A DNA stretch of 44,264 nucleotides from the NCBI GenBank assembly GCA_019117605.1, contig DWZK01000093.1, positions 1 through 44,264 on the forward strand, given 5' to 3'. This document shows positions 9,929 through 19,932 of this stretch, one piece after another. Under the pieces are notes generated by a model that worked only from the letters and a program-made list of their open reading frames with translations, searched no databases and was not told the DNA's origin. The position numbers were made by a program, and so were the translations under genes. Each line of letters starts with the position of its first letter. The stretch's first letter is position 1. The stretch is from Candidatus Intestinimonas stercoravium. GTDB taxonomy: Bacteria > Bacillota > Clostridia > Oscillospirales > Oscillospiraceae.

Positions 9929-10768
9929 CTATCTATCGCTGTAATCGTAAAACCCCTTGCCGGTCTTTCTGCCCAGATGCCCGGCACGGACCAGCTTCCG
10001 CAGCAGTGGCGCAGGGCGGTATCTCGGGTCGCCTGTCTCCGCATACAGGGTCTCCATGATGGAGAGGATCACATCCAGTCCGGCACTGTCGGCCAACTGG
10101 AGGGGGCCGATCGGGTGATTGAGCCCGAAGCGCATGGCCCTGTCGATGTCTTCCACCGTGGCCACTCCGGTCTCCACCAGTCCGATGGCCTCATTGATCA
10201 GCGGGTCGATGAGCTTGTTGACGATGAATCCCGGGGCTTCTGTGACCTCTACCATCTCTTTTTCCAGGTCCTGGGCCAGACCTTTTATGAGATCGAACGC
10301 CGCCTGCGGCGTATCCGCTCCGCGGACGACCTCCAGCAGCTTCATAGCGTGGACGGGGAAAAAGAAGTGCATCCCTATCAGAGGATGTTTCAGCCCCATC
10401 CCCAGCTCCGTGATCGACAGGGCCGAAGTGTTGGAGGCGAACACCGTCTCTGCCTTGCACATGTCATCCAGCTCGGTCAAGAGCGCCCGCTTCGCGGCGA
10501 TGTCCTCCTTGATCGTCTCGATGATGAGGTCGGCGTCTGCCGCGGCCTCTTTCTCCTCGACATGTATCAGCTCGAGGATCGACCGTCTCTTATCTTCCGT
10601 CAGTTTCCCGCGCTCCGCCCTTCTCGACAGCGAGGCCGCCAAAGCCTCCTTGTGTCTCTGGGCAGAAGCGATACTGCTGGCGTACATCAGGGTGACGTGG
10701 CCATGGGCCGCGAAGAGCTCCGCGATCCCGCTGCCCATAGTGCCTGCCCCAAAAACTGCGATCTTCAT
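9929..10768 (-). CDS. hbd: 3-hydroxyacyl-CoA (3-hydroxybutyryl-CoA) dehydrogenase
   Basis: 279 aa; [53 protein letters not shown]. Confidence 0.92.
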   Translation of the reverse strand: MKIAVFGAGTMGSGIAELFAAHGHVTLMYASSIASAQRHKEALAASLSRRAERGKLTEDKRRSILELIHVEEKEAAADADLIIETIKEDIAAKRALLTELDDMCKAETVFASNTSALSITELGMGLKHPLIGMHFFFPVHAMKLLEVVRGADTPQAAFDLIKGLAQDLEKEMVEVTEAPGFIVNKLIDPLINEAIGLVETGVATVEDIDRAMRFGLNHPIGPLQLADSAGLDVILSIMETLYAETGDPRYRPAPLLRKLVRAGHLGRKTGKGFYDYSDR

Positions 10769-11142
10769 ATATCGTCCTCCTGAACTTGTTTTCGTCTTCC
10801 GCTGTTACCCACATCTTCTTCTCCTGCGGCGCGGTCTCCGCCTCCAGGGCATGTCCGACGGGACGGGCCGGCGATACGGCGTCTCGCCCTCCGGGAGGCC
10901 CATCCTCGGGAACGGCCCAAAAGGACACGGCCTGTCCGTCTCGTTCAGCAGCGCGCCAAGCACACGCCCCGATGAGACGGCAGGCCATGTCCTCAGAGGC
11001 GGGAAGTGCCATCGCTGGGGCCCCCGGCCATGGTCCGCGAGGAGAGCCGCCGGATCTCATGCCTATGACCGGCCCGCCCGACAGTGCCCTTCTATGTATC
11101 TGTCGCTATGCTGCCCCTGCCTGTCCTCGTTCAGATGGAGGT

Positions 11143-12453
11143 TCAGCCGAGCAGGATGCACAGGGGGACTTCCACTATGAAGGTCAACAGTACAGGCACG
11201 ACGACCGTACAGACTCCGACGTATTTATACGCCTCCTTGTGCGTCACGCCGCAGACGCCGAATACCGTCAGCAGAGCGCCGCAGTGGGGCAGTGTATCGA
11301 GCCCGGTGGCCGCTTGGCAGATGATGCGGTGGACGAACCCCAGGTTTATCCCCTCGACGCCCATGAAGACCTCGCCCAGAGTCTGCAGGGAGAGATTGAC
11401 CGCGCTCGTGGCCGAGCCCAGGACGAAAGCGAACACGTTCGCAGAGATCGCCGCCAGCAGATACGGGTTGATGGTCGTCACCTTGACCCAATCGATGATG
11501 GCGCCATATAGAGGCGTCAGGACGACGACGGCGCCGAACCCGACGATCACGGCGGTATTCACCAGGACCACAGCTCCTTGTACCGCGCTGTCCTTGGTCA
11601 TCTCCACCCATTCCTGGTAGCTCTGGCATTTATGGAACAGGATCACAGAGAGGATGATCCCCAGGAACAGGGCGATCTCCACGTCCCAGCCCAGGAAATT
11701 GAAGCCGACGATGATGACCATGGCGGGAAGCAGAGCCGGGATCAGGCCGGGCCGCTTCGCAGCAGCATCCCCGGAGGAGGTCTCGTTCAATTCGTCGTAG
11801 CTGTCGAATACGATCCCTTGGGCCGCCAGTTTCTTTGCCTGCCAGAGGATGAAGGCGGAATCGATGACGATCGCCAGACCGGCAAATATGAAGCCGGGGA
11901 CGGCACCGGCCAAGGGGTCGGTCCCGAACGTCTCCATGGGGAGCACGTTCATGGACTGCGTGGAGCCCGGCATCGCCGCGGCGACTGTCCAAGTGATGTA
12001 GCAGAACACCGCCGGGAGCAGGCGCTTGGGAAGGTTTGCTTTCGCGAACAGCTCCAGAGCGATCGGGTACATGACGAAGATCAGTACGAAAGAGCTGACG
12101 CCGGCGATGGACAAGACGATCCCCGCGATGATGATGGGGAGCAGCGCATTTTTATTGCCGAACACCTTGGCCAGCGATGCCGCGATCGTGGCTGCCGCTC
12201 CACTCACTTGATAGATCTTCCCGAAGATGGAGCCTGTGACGAACAGTACGAACCACCGCGCGAAATAAGATCCTGTCTCCACGGCGTAGGTCTGCATGAT
12301 GCCGTCGAAGAGGTCGATCCCGTTGAATGCGCAGAGCAGCAATACGGCGATCGCGCTGTAGATGATCGTCGACCAGTTTTTATACGCCAACAGGATCAAT
12401 GCCGCCGTCGCTACCGCCAGTCCTATGATGGACATCAATAAGGTCTGATCCAT
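11143..12453 (-). CDS. GntP-like organic acid permease
   Basis: 436 aa polytopic protein, FARWFVLFVTGSIFGKIYQVSGAAATIA..., ends with LTFIVEVPLCILLG. Confidence 0.72.
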   Translation of the reverse strand: MDQTLLMSIIGLAVATAALILLAYKNWSTIIYSAIAVLLLCAFNGIDLFDGIMQTYAVETGSYFARWFVLFVTGSIFGKIYQVSGAAATIAASLAKVFGNKNALLPIIIAGIVLSIAGVSSFVLIFVMYPIALELFAKANLPKRLLPAVFCYITWTVAAAMPGSTQSMNVLPMETFGTDPLAGAVPGFIFAGLAIVIDSAFILWQAKKLAAQGIVFDSYDELNETSSGDAAAKRPGLIPALLPAMVIIVGFNFLGWDVEIALFLGIILSVILFHKCQSYQEWVEMTKDSAVQGAVVLVNTAVIVGFGAVVVLTPLYGAIIDWVKVTTINPYLLAAISANVFAFVLGSATSAVNLSLQTLGEVFMGVEGINLGFVHRIICQAATGLDTLPHCGALLTVFGVCGVTHKEAYKYVGVCTVVVPVLLTFIVEVPLCILLG

Positions 12454-12521
12454 TGTAACACTCCTTGCCTCTCGAATTGATACCCTTTCTATATACCACC
12501 GCTCCGTGGAGGCCGCTCCTG

Positions 12522-13700
12522 TCAGGCGATCGGTCCGCAGGCTCCCGTGGCGGCCATGTCTTCGATCTCTTCTCTGGTATAACCGACGCTCTCAAGGATC
12601 TGCAGATTGTCCTCGCCCAGAGTGGGGGGCGCAGATGCCTCCTGGAGAGGGATCGTGGGCAGCGAACTGATCTTGTGCGGGATGCGGGTCTGCAGCGTCT
12701 TGCCTGTCAGGGGGAAGTCGCAGTACTCCATCAGGCCGGTATTGGACTTCAAGATGTACTCGATCCCCTCCGTCTTGTTGTTCACATAGGTGGCGCAGAT
12801 ATCCTTATCCCCGATCCATTCCTTCCACTCGTCCAGGGTCTTGCTCTTCATGAAGCTCTCCATCTTTTCGAAGAACTCCGGATGCTCCTCCAGCCGCGCC
12901 TTCATATAGGGGCGCATCTCTTCGAAGCCCGTCATATCGATCCAGGTGTTCCAGAATTTCTCCTCGTTCAGGCAGAGGGCCACATGACGGCCGTCCTTCG
13001 TCTCCCAGATCCAATTCCCCAGGAAGCGGAACGTCAGATCGCTATATTCGAAGTGCCCGCCCTGGAAGCACCACTTCTCGTCGATCTTGGCATTCCACCA
13101 GATGAAGGAGTCGAACATGCTGACATCGCAGAAAGCCCCTTCTCCGGTCGCTCCTCGCTGCAGCAGGGCCGCCATCATATCCTGGATGGCCACCATCGAG
13201 CTGACCATGTCGCACAGATGGATCGGCGCGTGCCGCGGTCCGTTCAGATACATGTAGCCGGACAGCGCCTGGAAGTTCAGGTCGTGATAGGCCAGCAGGC
13301 TCCGCGGATCGTCCTGGCCGAAGGCGCTGATCGCCACATGTATGATGCCTGGATTGATCGTTTTCTCCACCTCATAGTCGATGCCCAGCCGTTTCATGAC
13401 GCCGGGCCTGAAATTTTCAAAGACGATGTCCGCATCCTTCAAAAGGCGGAGATATGCCTCCTTGCCCTTTTCGCTCTTCAGGTTCAGTGTCACGCTCTTC
13501 TTGTTGCGGTCCAGGGCGCAGGTGTAGTAGCTGACCCCGTTGATCATCGGCTCCAGCGTCCTGCCGTAATCCCCATGTTTCAGATTCTCGACCTTTATGA
13601 CCTCGGCGCCCAGATCTGCAAACACCTGCGTCGTGTATTCCCCCAGCAGATAAGAAGTGTGGTCCAAGATCTTGATCCCGGAAAATACGTCCTTTTTCAT
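12522..13700 (-). CDS. CaiB/BaiF family (family III) CoA-transferase
   Basis: 392 aa; GIKILDHTSYLLGEYTTQVFADLGAEVIKVENLKHGDYGR; VFENFRPGVMKRLGIDYE. Confidence 0.93.
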   Translation of the reverse strand: MKKDVFSGIKILDHTSYLLGEYTTQVFADLGAEVIKVENLKHGDYGRTLEPMINGVSYYTCALDRNKKSVTLNLKSEKGKEAYLRLLKDADIVFENFRPGVMKRLGIDYEVEKTINPGIIHVAISAFGQDDPRSLLAYHDLNFQALSGYMYLNGPRHAPIHLCDMVSSMVAIQDMMAALLQRGATGEGAFCDVSMFDSFIWWNAKIDEKWCFQGGHFEYSDLTFRFLGNWIWETKDGRHVALCLNEEKFWNTWIDMTGFEEMRPYMKARLEEHPEFFEKMESFMKSKTLDEWKEWIGDKDICATYVNNKTEGIEYILKSNTGLMEYCDFPLTGKTLQTRIPHKISSLPTIPLQEASAPPTLGEDNLQILESVGYTREEIEDMAATGACGPIA

Positions 13701-13726
13701 CCTCTAACTCCTTTCTTTTCGCGCGG

Positions 13727-14272
13727 CTAGAAAGTCAACTGAAAGAGCCCGTGCTGGCTGCAATAGGCATAGGCGCGATGTCCCCGCTTGCACTGGAAAA
13801 GGCAGTGCTCCCATCCCATGCGGCACACCTCTCTGTCGCAAAATACGAAAGCGTCCTCATCAGCCATACAAAAGGTCGCTACCGACCTTCCGTAGCGGGG
13901 GATGTATTTCATCTGCCCACCCTGAAAGGTGTGCAGGAAGATCCACTCGATATGGTGTTCCTCTGTCATGGGGTGGAGCCCGGCCGCCACCTCCACCCGG
14001 ACAGCATTATGCTCCGACCCGCCGAATATGGAGAACCGCATCTCATGTTCTGCCAGACAGCGCTCGTCCCGGCAGGGGATCTCTCTTGTGAGCGCCTTGC
14101 CGCAGCACCGTCCGGGCTCCTCCTCCCCGGCGCTCTGTGCTCCAGCCGCCTGATACCGGACCTGTACCATCCCGCAGGTGCTGCACCGATAAAATCTCGG
14201 CTCCTCTGTCCGGTATGGCGGGCGGCGGCTGACGGTGCACGCCGTGGGATAGGCTCTCCTCTGTTCTTTCAT
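13727..14272 (-). CDS. desulfoferrodoxin/superoxide reductase-like protein (divergent)
   Basis: FYRCSTCG...RCCGKAL (desulforedoxin-like Cys4), LHPMTEEHHIEWI and AYCSQHGLF (SOR Fe-centre motifs); start codon uncertain. Confidence 0.7.
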   Translation of the reverse strand: MKEQRRAYPTACTVSRRPPYRTEEPRFYRCSTCGMVQVRYQAAGAQSAGEEEPGRCCGKALTREIPCRDERCLAEHEMRFSIFGGSEHNAVRVEVAAGLHPMTEEHHIEWIFLHTFQGGQMKYIPRYGRSVATFCMADEDAFVFCDREVCRMGWEHCLFQCKRGHRAYAYCSQHGLFQLTF

Positions 14273-14438
14273 GTTCGATGACCCTCATCTTTCTGTTCCC
14301 GCTCCCCCATCCGGTCCTCCCGGCCAGAGCGCATGGGGCATAAGAAGGAGGACGCATATCCAGTCACCGCTTCGATATACCAGCACATGACTTTCTACGC
14401 GTCCTCCTTTCTTCAAAAGGATCTCTATGAACTTGCGA

Positions 14439-15575
14439 TCACGCTTTTGCCAACTGCTTGGCGATGGTCAAGCGTTGGATCTGATTGGTGCCCTCGAAGA
14501 TCTGGAAGATCTTCGAGTCGCGCATCATCTTCTCCACCGGGTATTCTTTGGAATAGCCATAGCCGCCAAAGACCTGCACCGCATCGGTCGTCACCTGGAC
14601 GGCAGAGTCCGAGGCGAAGGTCTTTGCCATCGACGCCTCCTTCGTGGCATTGAGGCCCGCATCCAGCTTTGCCATGCCATAGCGCACCAGCTGTCGGGAC
14701 GCCTCTGTCTTGATGGCCATGTCGGCCAGCAGGACCTGCATGGCCTGGTGTTCGATCAGAGGCTTCCCATAGGAGGTCCGGATCTTGGCGTATGCTACAG
14801 ACTCGTCCAGCGCCGCCTGGCAGATGCCGGTGGCGATGGCCGCGTTGTACAGCCGGCCGGGGTCCAGCGCCCCCATGGCGATGCTCAGGCCCTTGCCCTC
14901 CGGGCCCACCATGGCGCTGATCGGCACGCGGACATCCTCCATGACGACATCGCAGGTGTTGGAGAGGCGCAGCCCCATCTTATTTTCATGCTTGCCCACG
15001 ATCAGCCCCGGGACGTCCCGCTCCAGCATAAAAGCCGTGATGCCCTTGGACCCCAGGCTCCGGTCTCTGGTGGCGCACATCAGGAAGAGGCACGCCTCCT
15101 GCGCATTGGTCACGAACGTCTTCGTCCCGTTCAGGACCACCGTGTCGCCCTCGATCCGATAGGTGGAGCGCAGGGCCGCGGCGTCGGAGCCGCAGTTGGG
15201 CTCCGTGAGCCCCAGTGCGGCAAAGCCGCCGGCGATCACCAGATCGCTCATCCTCTTTTTTTGCTCTTCGGTGCCGGCCCGGAGCACCATCTCGATAGGC
15301 GTGCCCGTGGCCAGCATGGTCAGCGCAAAGCCGGAGTCCGTTCGTCCCATCTCCTCCAACAGGACGCCCATCGTAGTGAAGTCCAGACCGCTCCCGCCGT
15401 ACTCCTCCGGGATATGCAGTGCATGGAAGCCAAGGTCAAAAGCCTTTCGATAGATCTCGACGGGGAACTCTCCGCTCTCGTCGTACTCTGCTATATGCGG
15501 TTTGACTTCTTCCTGCATGAAAGACCTGACAAGGTCCCTGAGCTCCCTTTGGTCTTCGGTAAGTAAAAAATCCAT
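14439..15575 (-). CDS. acyl-CoA dehydrogenase
   Basis: 378 aa; IPEEYGGSGLD, LTEPNCGSDAAALRSTYR, QVFGGYGYSKEYPVEKMMRDSKIFQIFEGTNQIQR. Confidence 0.94.
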   Translation of the reverse strand: MDFLLTEDQRELRDLVRSFMQEEVKPHIAEYDESGEFPVEIYRKAFDLGFHALHIPEEYGGSGLDFTTMGVLLEEMGRTDSGFALTMLATGTPIEMVLRAGTEEQKKRMSDLVIAGGFAALGLTEPNCGSDAAALRSTYRIEGDTVVLNGTKTFVTNAQEACLFLMCATRDRSLGSKGITAFMLERDVPGLIVGKHENKMGLRLSNTCDVVMEDVRVPISAMVGPEGKGLSIAMGALDPGRLYNAAIATGICQAALDESVAYAKIRTSYGKPLIEHQAMQVLLADMAIKTEASRQLVRYGMAKLDAGLNATKEASMAKTFASDSAVQVTTDAVQVFGGYGYSKEYPVEKMMRDSKIFQIFEGTNQIQRLTIAKQLAKA

Positions 15576-15590
15576 CTGTCCTCATCCACC

Positions 15591-16784
15591 TTACGCGTAA
15601 TTGGAGGTCCTCATCTCGCCGTTCTTGGAAAGGACGGAACGGAGCAGGGTCAGGCGCTGGATGGTGGGAGGGCCCTCCTCCAGCCAGAGGGCGCGGCAGT
15701 CGCGATAGAGGCGCTCCACCGGTCCATAGGGGTTATCCTCGAAGTAGCCGATACCGCCGAAGATCTCCAGCGCGGTGTCGGTGCATCTGCGGGACACGCC
15801 GGTAGCGAACAGCTTGGCGATAGAGGAGATCTCATCGATATCCTCGCCGCGGTCGAACTTCTGGGCGCAGTCCCGGCACAGCAGGCGGAGCGCGTGGATC
15901 TCGGCGGCCATGTCGGCGATCATGCCCTGGATGGCCTGCCGCTGGATCAGAGGCTTGCCGAACGTGACGCGGTCATTGGCGCGCTTGATGCACAGCTCCA
16001 GCAGCCGCTGGCAGATGCCCAGCATACAGACGGCCATGGAGCCGCGGGAGATCTGAAGGGAGTTGACCGCCACCGACAGGCCCTCGCCCACAGGACCCAT
16101 CCGGTATTTGTCGTCGATCTCCAGGTCCTCCATATAGACATAGGCATGTCCGACGCCGCGGCAGCCCATCATATGGGGCATGTTCTCCATCCGCAGCCCG
16201 GGCGTGTTGACCGGCACCATGAAGGTCGTGTGCGCTCCGCCGGTCTTCCGCTTGCTGTCGTCCGTGATGCAGACGATGTTGATGGCGTCACACACGTCTG
16301 TGAAGGAGATCAGGGTCTTCTTGCCGTTCAGGACCCACTTGTCCCCCTTCTTGACAGCGGTGGAGCGGATATCCGCGCCTGTGCCGCAGCCCTCCTCGGT
16401 GAGGGCGAAGGCGATGAATTTCTCGCCTTTGGCCATCTGAGGCAGCCACTCATCCTTCAGCTCCTTGGGACCGTGATCGTAGAGGATCTCCCAGCCCATG
16501 CCGTTGGCGATATGGAAAAACATACGGATGGCATTGTTGCCCCGGGCGATCTCCTCCAGGATGGTGAACCACTGCTCTTTGCCCAGCCCCATGCCGCCGT
16601 ACTCTGTGGGCATGGTCATGCGGAACAGGTCGTTCCGCTTCCCGATCTCCCACATCTCGGGCGGGTAGACATTGGTCTTGTCCATCAAGTTGCCCAGAGG
16701 CTCCAGCTCCTCCTCTGTGACCTTTCGGATCTTCATCCTCAGGTCGTAGAGCTCCTGCTCACTGATCCGCTCGAATTTGTGCAT
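15591..16784 (-). CDS. acyl-CoA dehydrogenase family protein (divergent C-terminus)
   Basis: 397 aa; PTEYGGMGLGKEQW, LTEEGCGTGADIRSTAVK, LEIFGGIGYFEDNPYGPVERLYRDCRALWLEEGPPTIQR. Confidence 0.9.
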   Translation of the reverse strand: MHKFERISEQELYDLRMKIRKVTEEELEPLGNLMDKTNVYPPEMWEIGKRNDLFRMTMPTEYGGMGLGKEQWFTILEEIARGNNAIRMFFHIANGMGWEILYDHGPKELKDEWLPQMAKGEKFIAFALTEEGCGTGADIRSTAVKKGDKWVLNGKKTLISFTDVCDAINIVCITDDSKRKTGGAHTTFMVPVNTPGLRMENMPHMMGCRGVGHAYVYMEDLEIDDKYRMGPVGEGLSVAVNSLQISRGSMAVCMLGICQRLLELCIKRANDRVTFGKPLIQRQAIQGMIADMAAEIHALRLLCRDCAQKFDRGEDIDEISSIAKLFATGVSRRCTDTALEIFGGIGYFEDNPYGPVERLYRDCRALWLEEGPPTIQRLTLLRSVLSKNGEMRTSNYA

Positions 16785-16864
16785 ACCGATCCCTCCATCT
16801 TATCATTATTGATATGGCTGTATACGGTGTGGTCCCCGTATATCTCCGGCGGAAGCTCCATCGC

Positions 16865-18067
16865 TCATATGATCCCTTTTTCCTTCAGGGCCGCGTACTC
16901 TTCATCCGTCTTGCCCAGGATCCCCTTATATACCGCCTCATCGCTGGCCCCCAGGTCCTGTGCCGGCACCGGGTCGCGGAAGGGCGTCCTGGACATCTTG
17001 AAGGGCGTCATCGTGACCGTGTACCGCCCGATCTTGGGGTGCTCCAGCTCCACCAGTTCTCCGCGCTGTCTGAAATGGGGCTCCTTGAAGCAGTCTTCCA
17101 TCGTGTTCACCGGCGCGCAGGGGATGCGCATCGCCTGGAACTGGGCGATCACCTCGTCCCTGGGCAGCTTGGAGGTGTAATCGTTCACCAGCTTATCCAG
17201 GAACGCGCGGTTCTGCCGCCGGGCCATATTGGTGGCGCAGCGGGGGTCGTCCTTCAGCTCGGGGTGCCCGATGGCATCCAGGATGAGCCAGGCGAATTTG
17301 TCCGAGGAGATGTTCATGTAGAAGGTATCCTTGCCCTCCAGGGTATCGAAGCACCCGGTCATGCCGATCGAAGGGTGTCCGTTGCCGCAGCGGGGCATAT
17401 TCTCTCCGGTGAAGGAATAATAAGTGGCCGCATTCTCTGTGAAGTTCAGGCAGGCGTCCACCATCGCGACATCGATGTGCTGCCCCTTGCCGGAGATGCT
17501 CCGCTCATACAGCGCGGCGAGCACACCGATGGCACACATATACCCGGAGATCTCGTCCACGGCTCCCGGGCCGACCTTGATGCCCGGCTCCCCTTCCCGC
17601 CCGTTCATGGCGATGAGCCCGCCGAATGCCTGGGCGATCCCGTCAAAGGCGGGATAATTGACATATGGGCTGTCCTTCTGCCCATAGCCGGAGATGGAGC
17701 CATAGATGATGCTGGGGTTATACTTGATCACGCTCTCATAATCGAGCTGATATTTCTTCATCACTCCCGCAGCATTGTTCTCCACCAACACATCGCACTC
17801 TTTGACCAGCTCGTAGAACAGCTCCCGCCCCTCGGGCTTGGTATAGTCCAGCGTGATGCTGCGCTTGTTGCGGTTGAATGCGTGGTACCAGCCAGACTCT
17901 CCGTTCTTGAACGGCGCGAAGGTCCTGCCGTCATCACCAGTCCCGATACGCTCGATCTTCCAAACGTCCGCTCCCAAGTCGCTCAAGATCTGACAGGTCG
18001 TCGGCCCGGCCAGGAACCGGGTCACATCGAGAACGCGGAGCCCCTTCAAGCAGGTGTTTTCAAACAT
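16865..18067 (-). CDS. CaiB/BaiF family (family III) CoA-transferase
   Basis: 400 aa; GLRVLDVTRFLAGPTTCQILSDLGADVWKIERIGTGDDGR; catalytic Asp in GPGAVDEISGYM. Confidence 0.93.
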   Translation of the reverse strand: MFENTCLKGLRVLDVTRFLAGPTTCQILSDLGADVWKIERIGTGDDGRTFAPFKNGESGWYHAFNRNKRSITLDYTKPEGRELFYELVKECDVLVENNAAGVMKKYQLDYESVIKYNPSIIYGSISGYGQKDSPYVNYPAFDGIAQAFGGLIAMNGREGEPGIKVGPGAVDEISGYMCAIGVLAALYERSISGKGQHIDVAMVDACLNFTENAATYYSFTGENMPRCGNGHPSIGMTGCFDTLEGKDTFYMNISSDKFAWLILDAIGHPELKDDPRCATNMARRQNRAFLDKLVNDYTSKLPRDEVIAQFQAMRIPCAPVNTMEDCFKEPHFRQRGELVELEHPKIGRYTVTMTPFKMSRTPFRDPVPAQDLGASDEAVYKGILGKTDEEYAALKEKGII

Positions 18068-18177
18068 AGGCGATCACGCCTCCCTTTCATGATTCGTTCG
18101 TACTTTACATCTCCGCTGCTGCTATCTAAACTATACCCTCCTTCTTATCGCAAGAGAAGGAACAAACGCCCCCTCGT

Positions 18178-18191
18178 GTCCACGTCTGGAC
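18178..18191. promoter_or_regulatory. candidate operator GTCCA-CGTC-TGGAC upstream of the CoA-transferase operon
   Basis: Perfect inverted repeat; also found at 25212..25225 at equivalent spacing from a putative -10. Confidence 0.4.
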
Positions 18192-18326
18192 GTTTCGTGT
18201 GGATCGTCCATTATTTTTCCGTCCAACTCCCCCGATTTTTTGGTCATTCTATACGATCCGCTCCGTCTCTCTCCGTCCAGGCCATCTTCCATCCGCCTTT
18301 TCAGGGAACTGTTTGGACATGAAAAG

Positions 18327-18366
18327 AGCCCCTGCCTTCCAAGGTATCCTTCAGAAAGCAGGAGCT
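18327..18366 (-). terminator. terminator of the TetR gene
   Basis: Minus strand AGCTCCTGC...GCAGGGGCT (one G-U) followed by CTTTTC. Confidence 0.65.
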
Positions 18367-18437
18367 GTCTTTACCATCAAAGAAAGGGCGTGCCCTTCCC
18401 TGTCGCGTCTATATGAGAGACGGGCCCTCGTTCGCTT

Positions 18438-18998
18438 TTATGTCTCCCATTCCTCAGGCCGCAGTGGGAGGAAGTCCCGTATCGCCTTCGGCATACAGCG
18501 GAGGAGCCGTTTCGCCTGCAGCTCCGGCGGGGTCTCCATGCCTGAAGAGACCCACTCGATATACATGTTCGAGGCAGCGTACGCGTTGAACTTCAGGGCA
18601 AACTCGACTTCGTCCGTGATATTCTGTTCTCCATAGTGGCGAGAGATGCACTTCTTGTAATAGTGATAGTTCTGCTGGTAGATCGCCTCTGAGAGAGAGT
18701 TTTGTCCCGCCAGCTTGCAGGCCTGCATGAGGAAGCTCTTGATCTTGATCGCCTCCTGGTGCAGCTTTACCAGATAGGGGAAGTAGCCCTGTGTCTCTAC
18801 CAGCTTGCGCTCTCCCGCCAATGTATGCAGGAATATCCAGTAGATCAAGTCGTTCTTATCCCGGAAGTGATTATAAAATGTACCCCGGCCGGCGCCAGCC
18901 CTCTGTACGATCTCCGTCACTGTGATCTTATGGAGCGGCTTCTCCTTGTTCAGGGCGATCAGCGCATCAGCAAACAAACGTTCGACATTGATCGGCAT
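18438..18998 (-). CDS. TetR/AcrR family transcriptional regulator
   Basis: 186 aa; ALIALNKEKPLHKITVTEIVQRAGAGRGTFYNHFRDKNDLIYWIF. Confidence 0.92.
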   Translation of the reverse strand: MPINVERLFADALIALNKEKPLHKITVTEIVQRAGAGRGTFYNHFRDKNDLIYWIFLHTLAGERKLVETQGYFPYLVKLHQEAIKIKSFLMQACKLAGQNSLSEAIYQQNYHYYKKCISRHYGEQNITDEVEFALKFNAYAASNMYIEWVSSGMETPPELQAKRLLRCMPKAIRDFLPLRPEEWET

Positions 18999-19102
18999 AA
19001 ACTTCCCCCCAGTATAATTTATCCGTTTATCTTCAGACGTCGAAAAAATTACACATCAGGTCCCAAAGTGCCCCCGGACAGATCCCGCTGTCCAGATGCA
19101 AA

Positions 19103-19136
19103 AATGTAGATGTCTCATGGATGAGACATCTACATT
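19103..19136. promoter_or_regulatory. 16-bp-arm palindrome between nitroreductase 3' end and TetR start: operator or terminator
   Basis: AATGTAGATGTCTCAT-GG-ATGAGACATCTACATT, 2-nt spacer; on minus strand followed by a short T tract. Confidence 0.55.
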
Positions 19137-19242
19137 CTACCATATCAGGAGGAATATGTCCAATGCCCGGCCTGGATCTCGGACCATTCCTATTTTGCAT
19201 TTCTAGCGTACGCGGCACTGCTGCCGCCCTTCTGGAAGGGCG

Positions 19243-19902
19243 TTAAAACCCGACCCACTGCGTGATCTGCGCCACGTCCTCACGCGTGCTGACCACCTGA
19301 TTGGCTGGGAATCCCGGATCGGGGTAGCCCAATGCGATGCCGACGGCCGGCCGCCTGTCCTCCGGCAGGGAGAGCACCTCCCGGATGCCGCGCTGCAGCA
19401 TGACCGCCTGGCTCTGGACACAGGTCCCCAGGCCATATGCCATCGCGGCATAGCACAGGTTCTGTGTCAGACACCCGATGTCCAGCCGGGACACCAACGG
19501 GTCGACCGTCGTATCCTCCAGGATGAGGACCAATACCGGCGCGTCAAAGAAGCGGAAGCCGCGCTCCAGCCACCATGTGCGGCGCGCTTTATCTTCCCGT
19601 TGGATGTCCATGGCTTTGAAGAGCTGTTTCGCGATGGCGACCCGCCTCGTCCGATAGGCTCCGCCGAATTCCGGCTCCGGCACATCGAATGGCACGCCGG
19701 CCCTGAGGTCCTCGATGTTTCGTTCCCGGATCGCATCCAGCGGCGCACCGGTCACCACGGTGAGCTCCCAGGGCTGCATATTCAGTGCCGACACCGCCCG
19801 TGTCGCCAGCTCCAGGACGCCGTGTATCGTTTCTTGGGACACCGGCTCTTGCAGATAGCCCCGTATGGACCGTCTCCCCAGGATCGCTTCCTTCAGTTCC
19901 AT
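19243..19902 (-). CDS. nitroreductase family protein
   Basis: 219 aa; MELKEAILGRRSIRGYLQEPVSQETIHGVLELATRAVSALNMQPWELTVVTG. Confidence 0.9.
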   Translation of the reverse strand: MELKEAILGRRSIRGYLQEPVSQETIHGVLELATRAVSALNMQPWELTVVTGAPLDAIRERNIEDLRAGVPFDVPEPEFGGAYRTRRVAIAKQLFKAMDIQREDKARRTWWLERGFRFFDAPVLVLILEDTTVDPLVSRLDIGCLTQNLCYAAMAYGLGTCVQSQAVMLQRGIREVLSLPEDRRPAVGIALGYPDPGFPANQVVSTREDVAQITQWVGF

Positions 19903-19932
19903 AAGCCGCTCCTTTCTATCCCCACCTGTATG

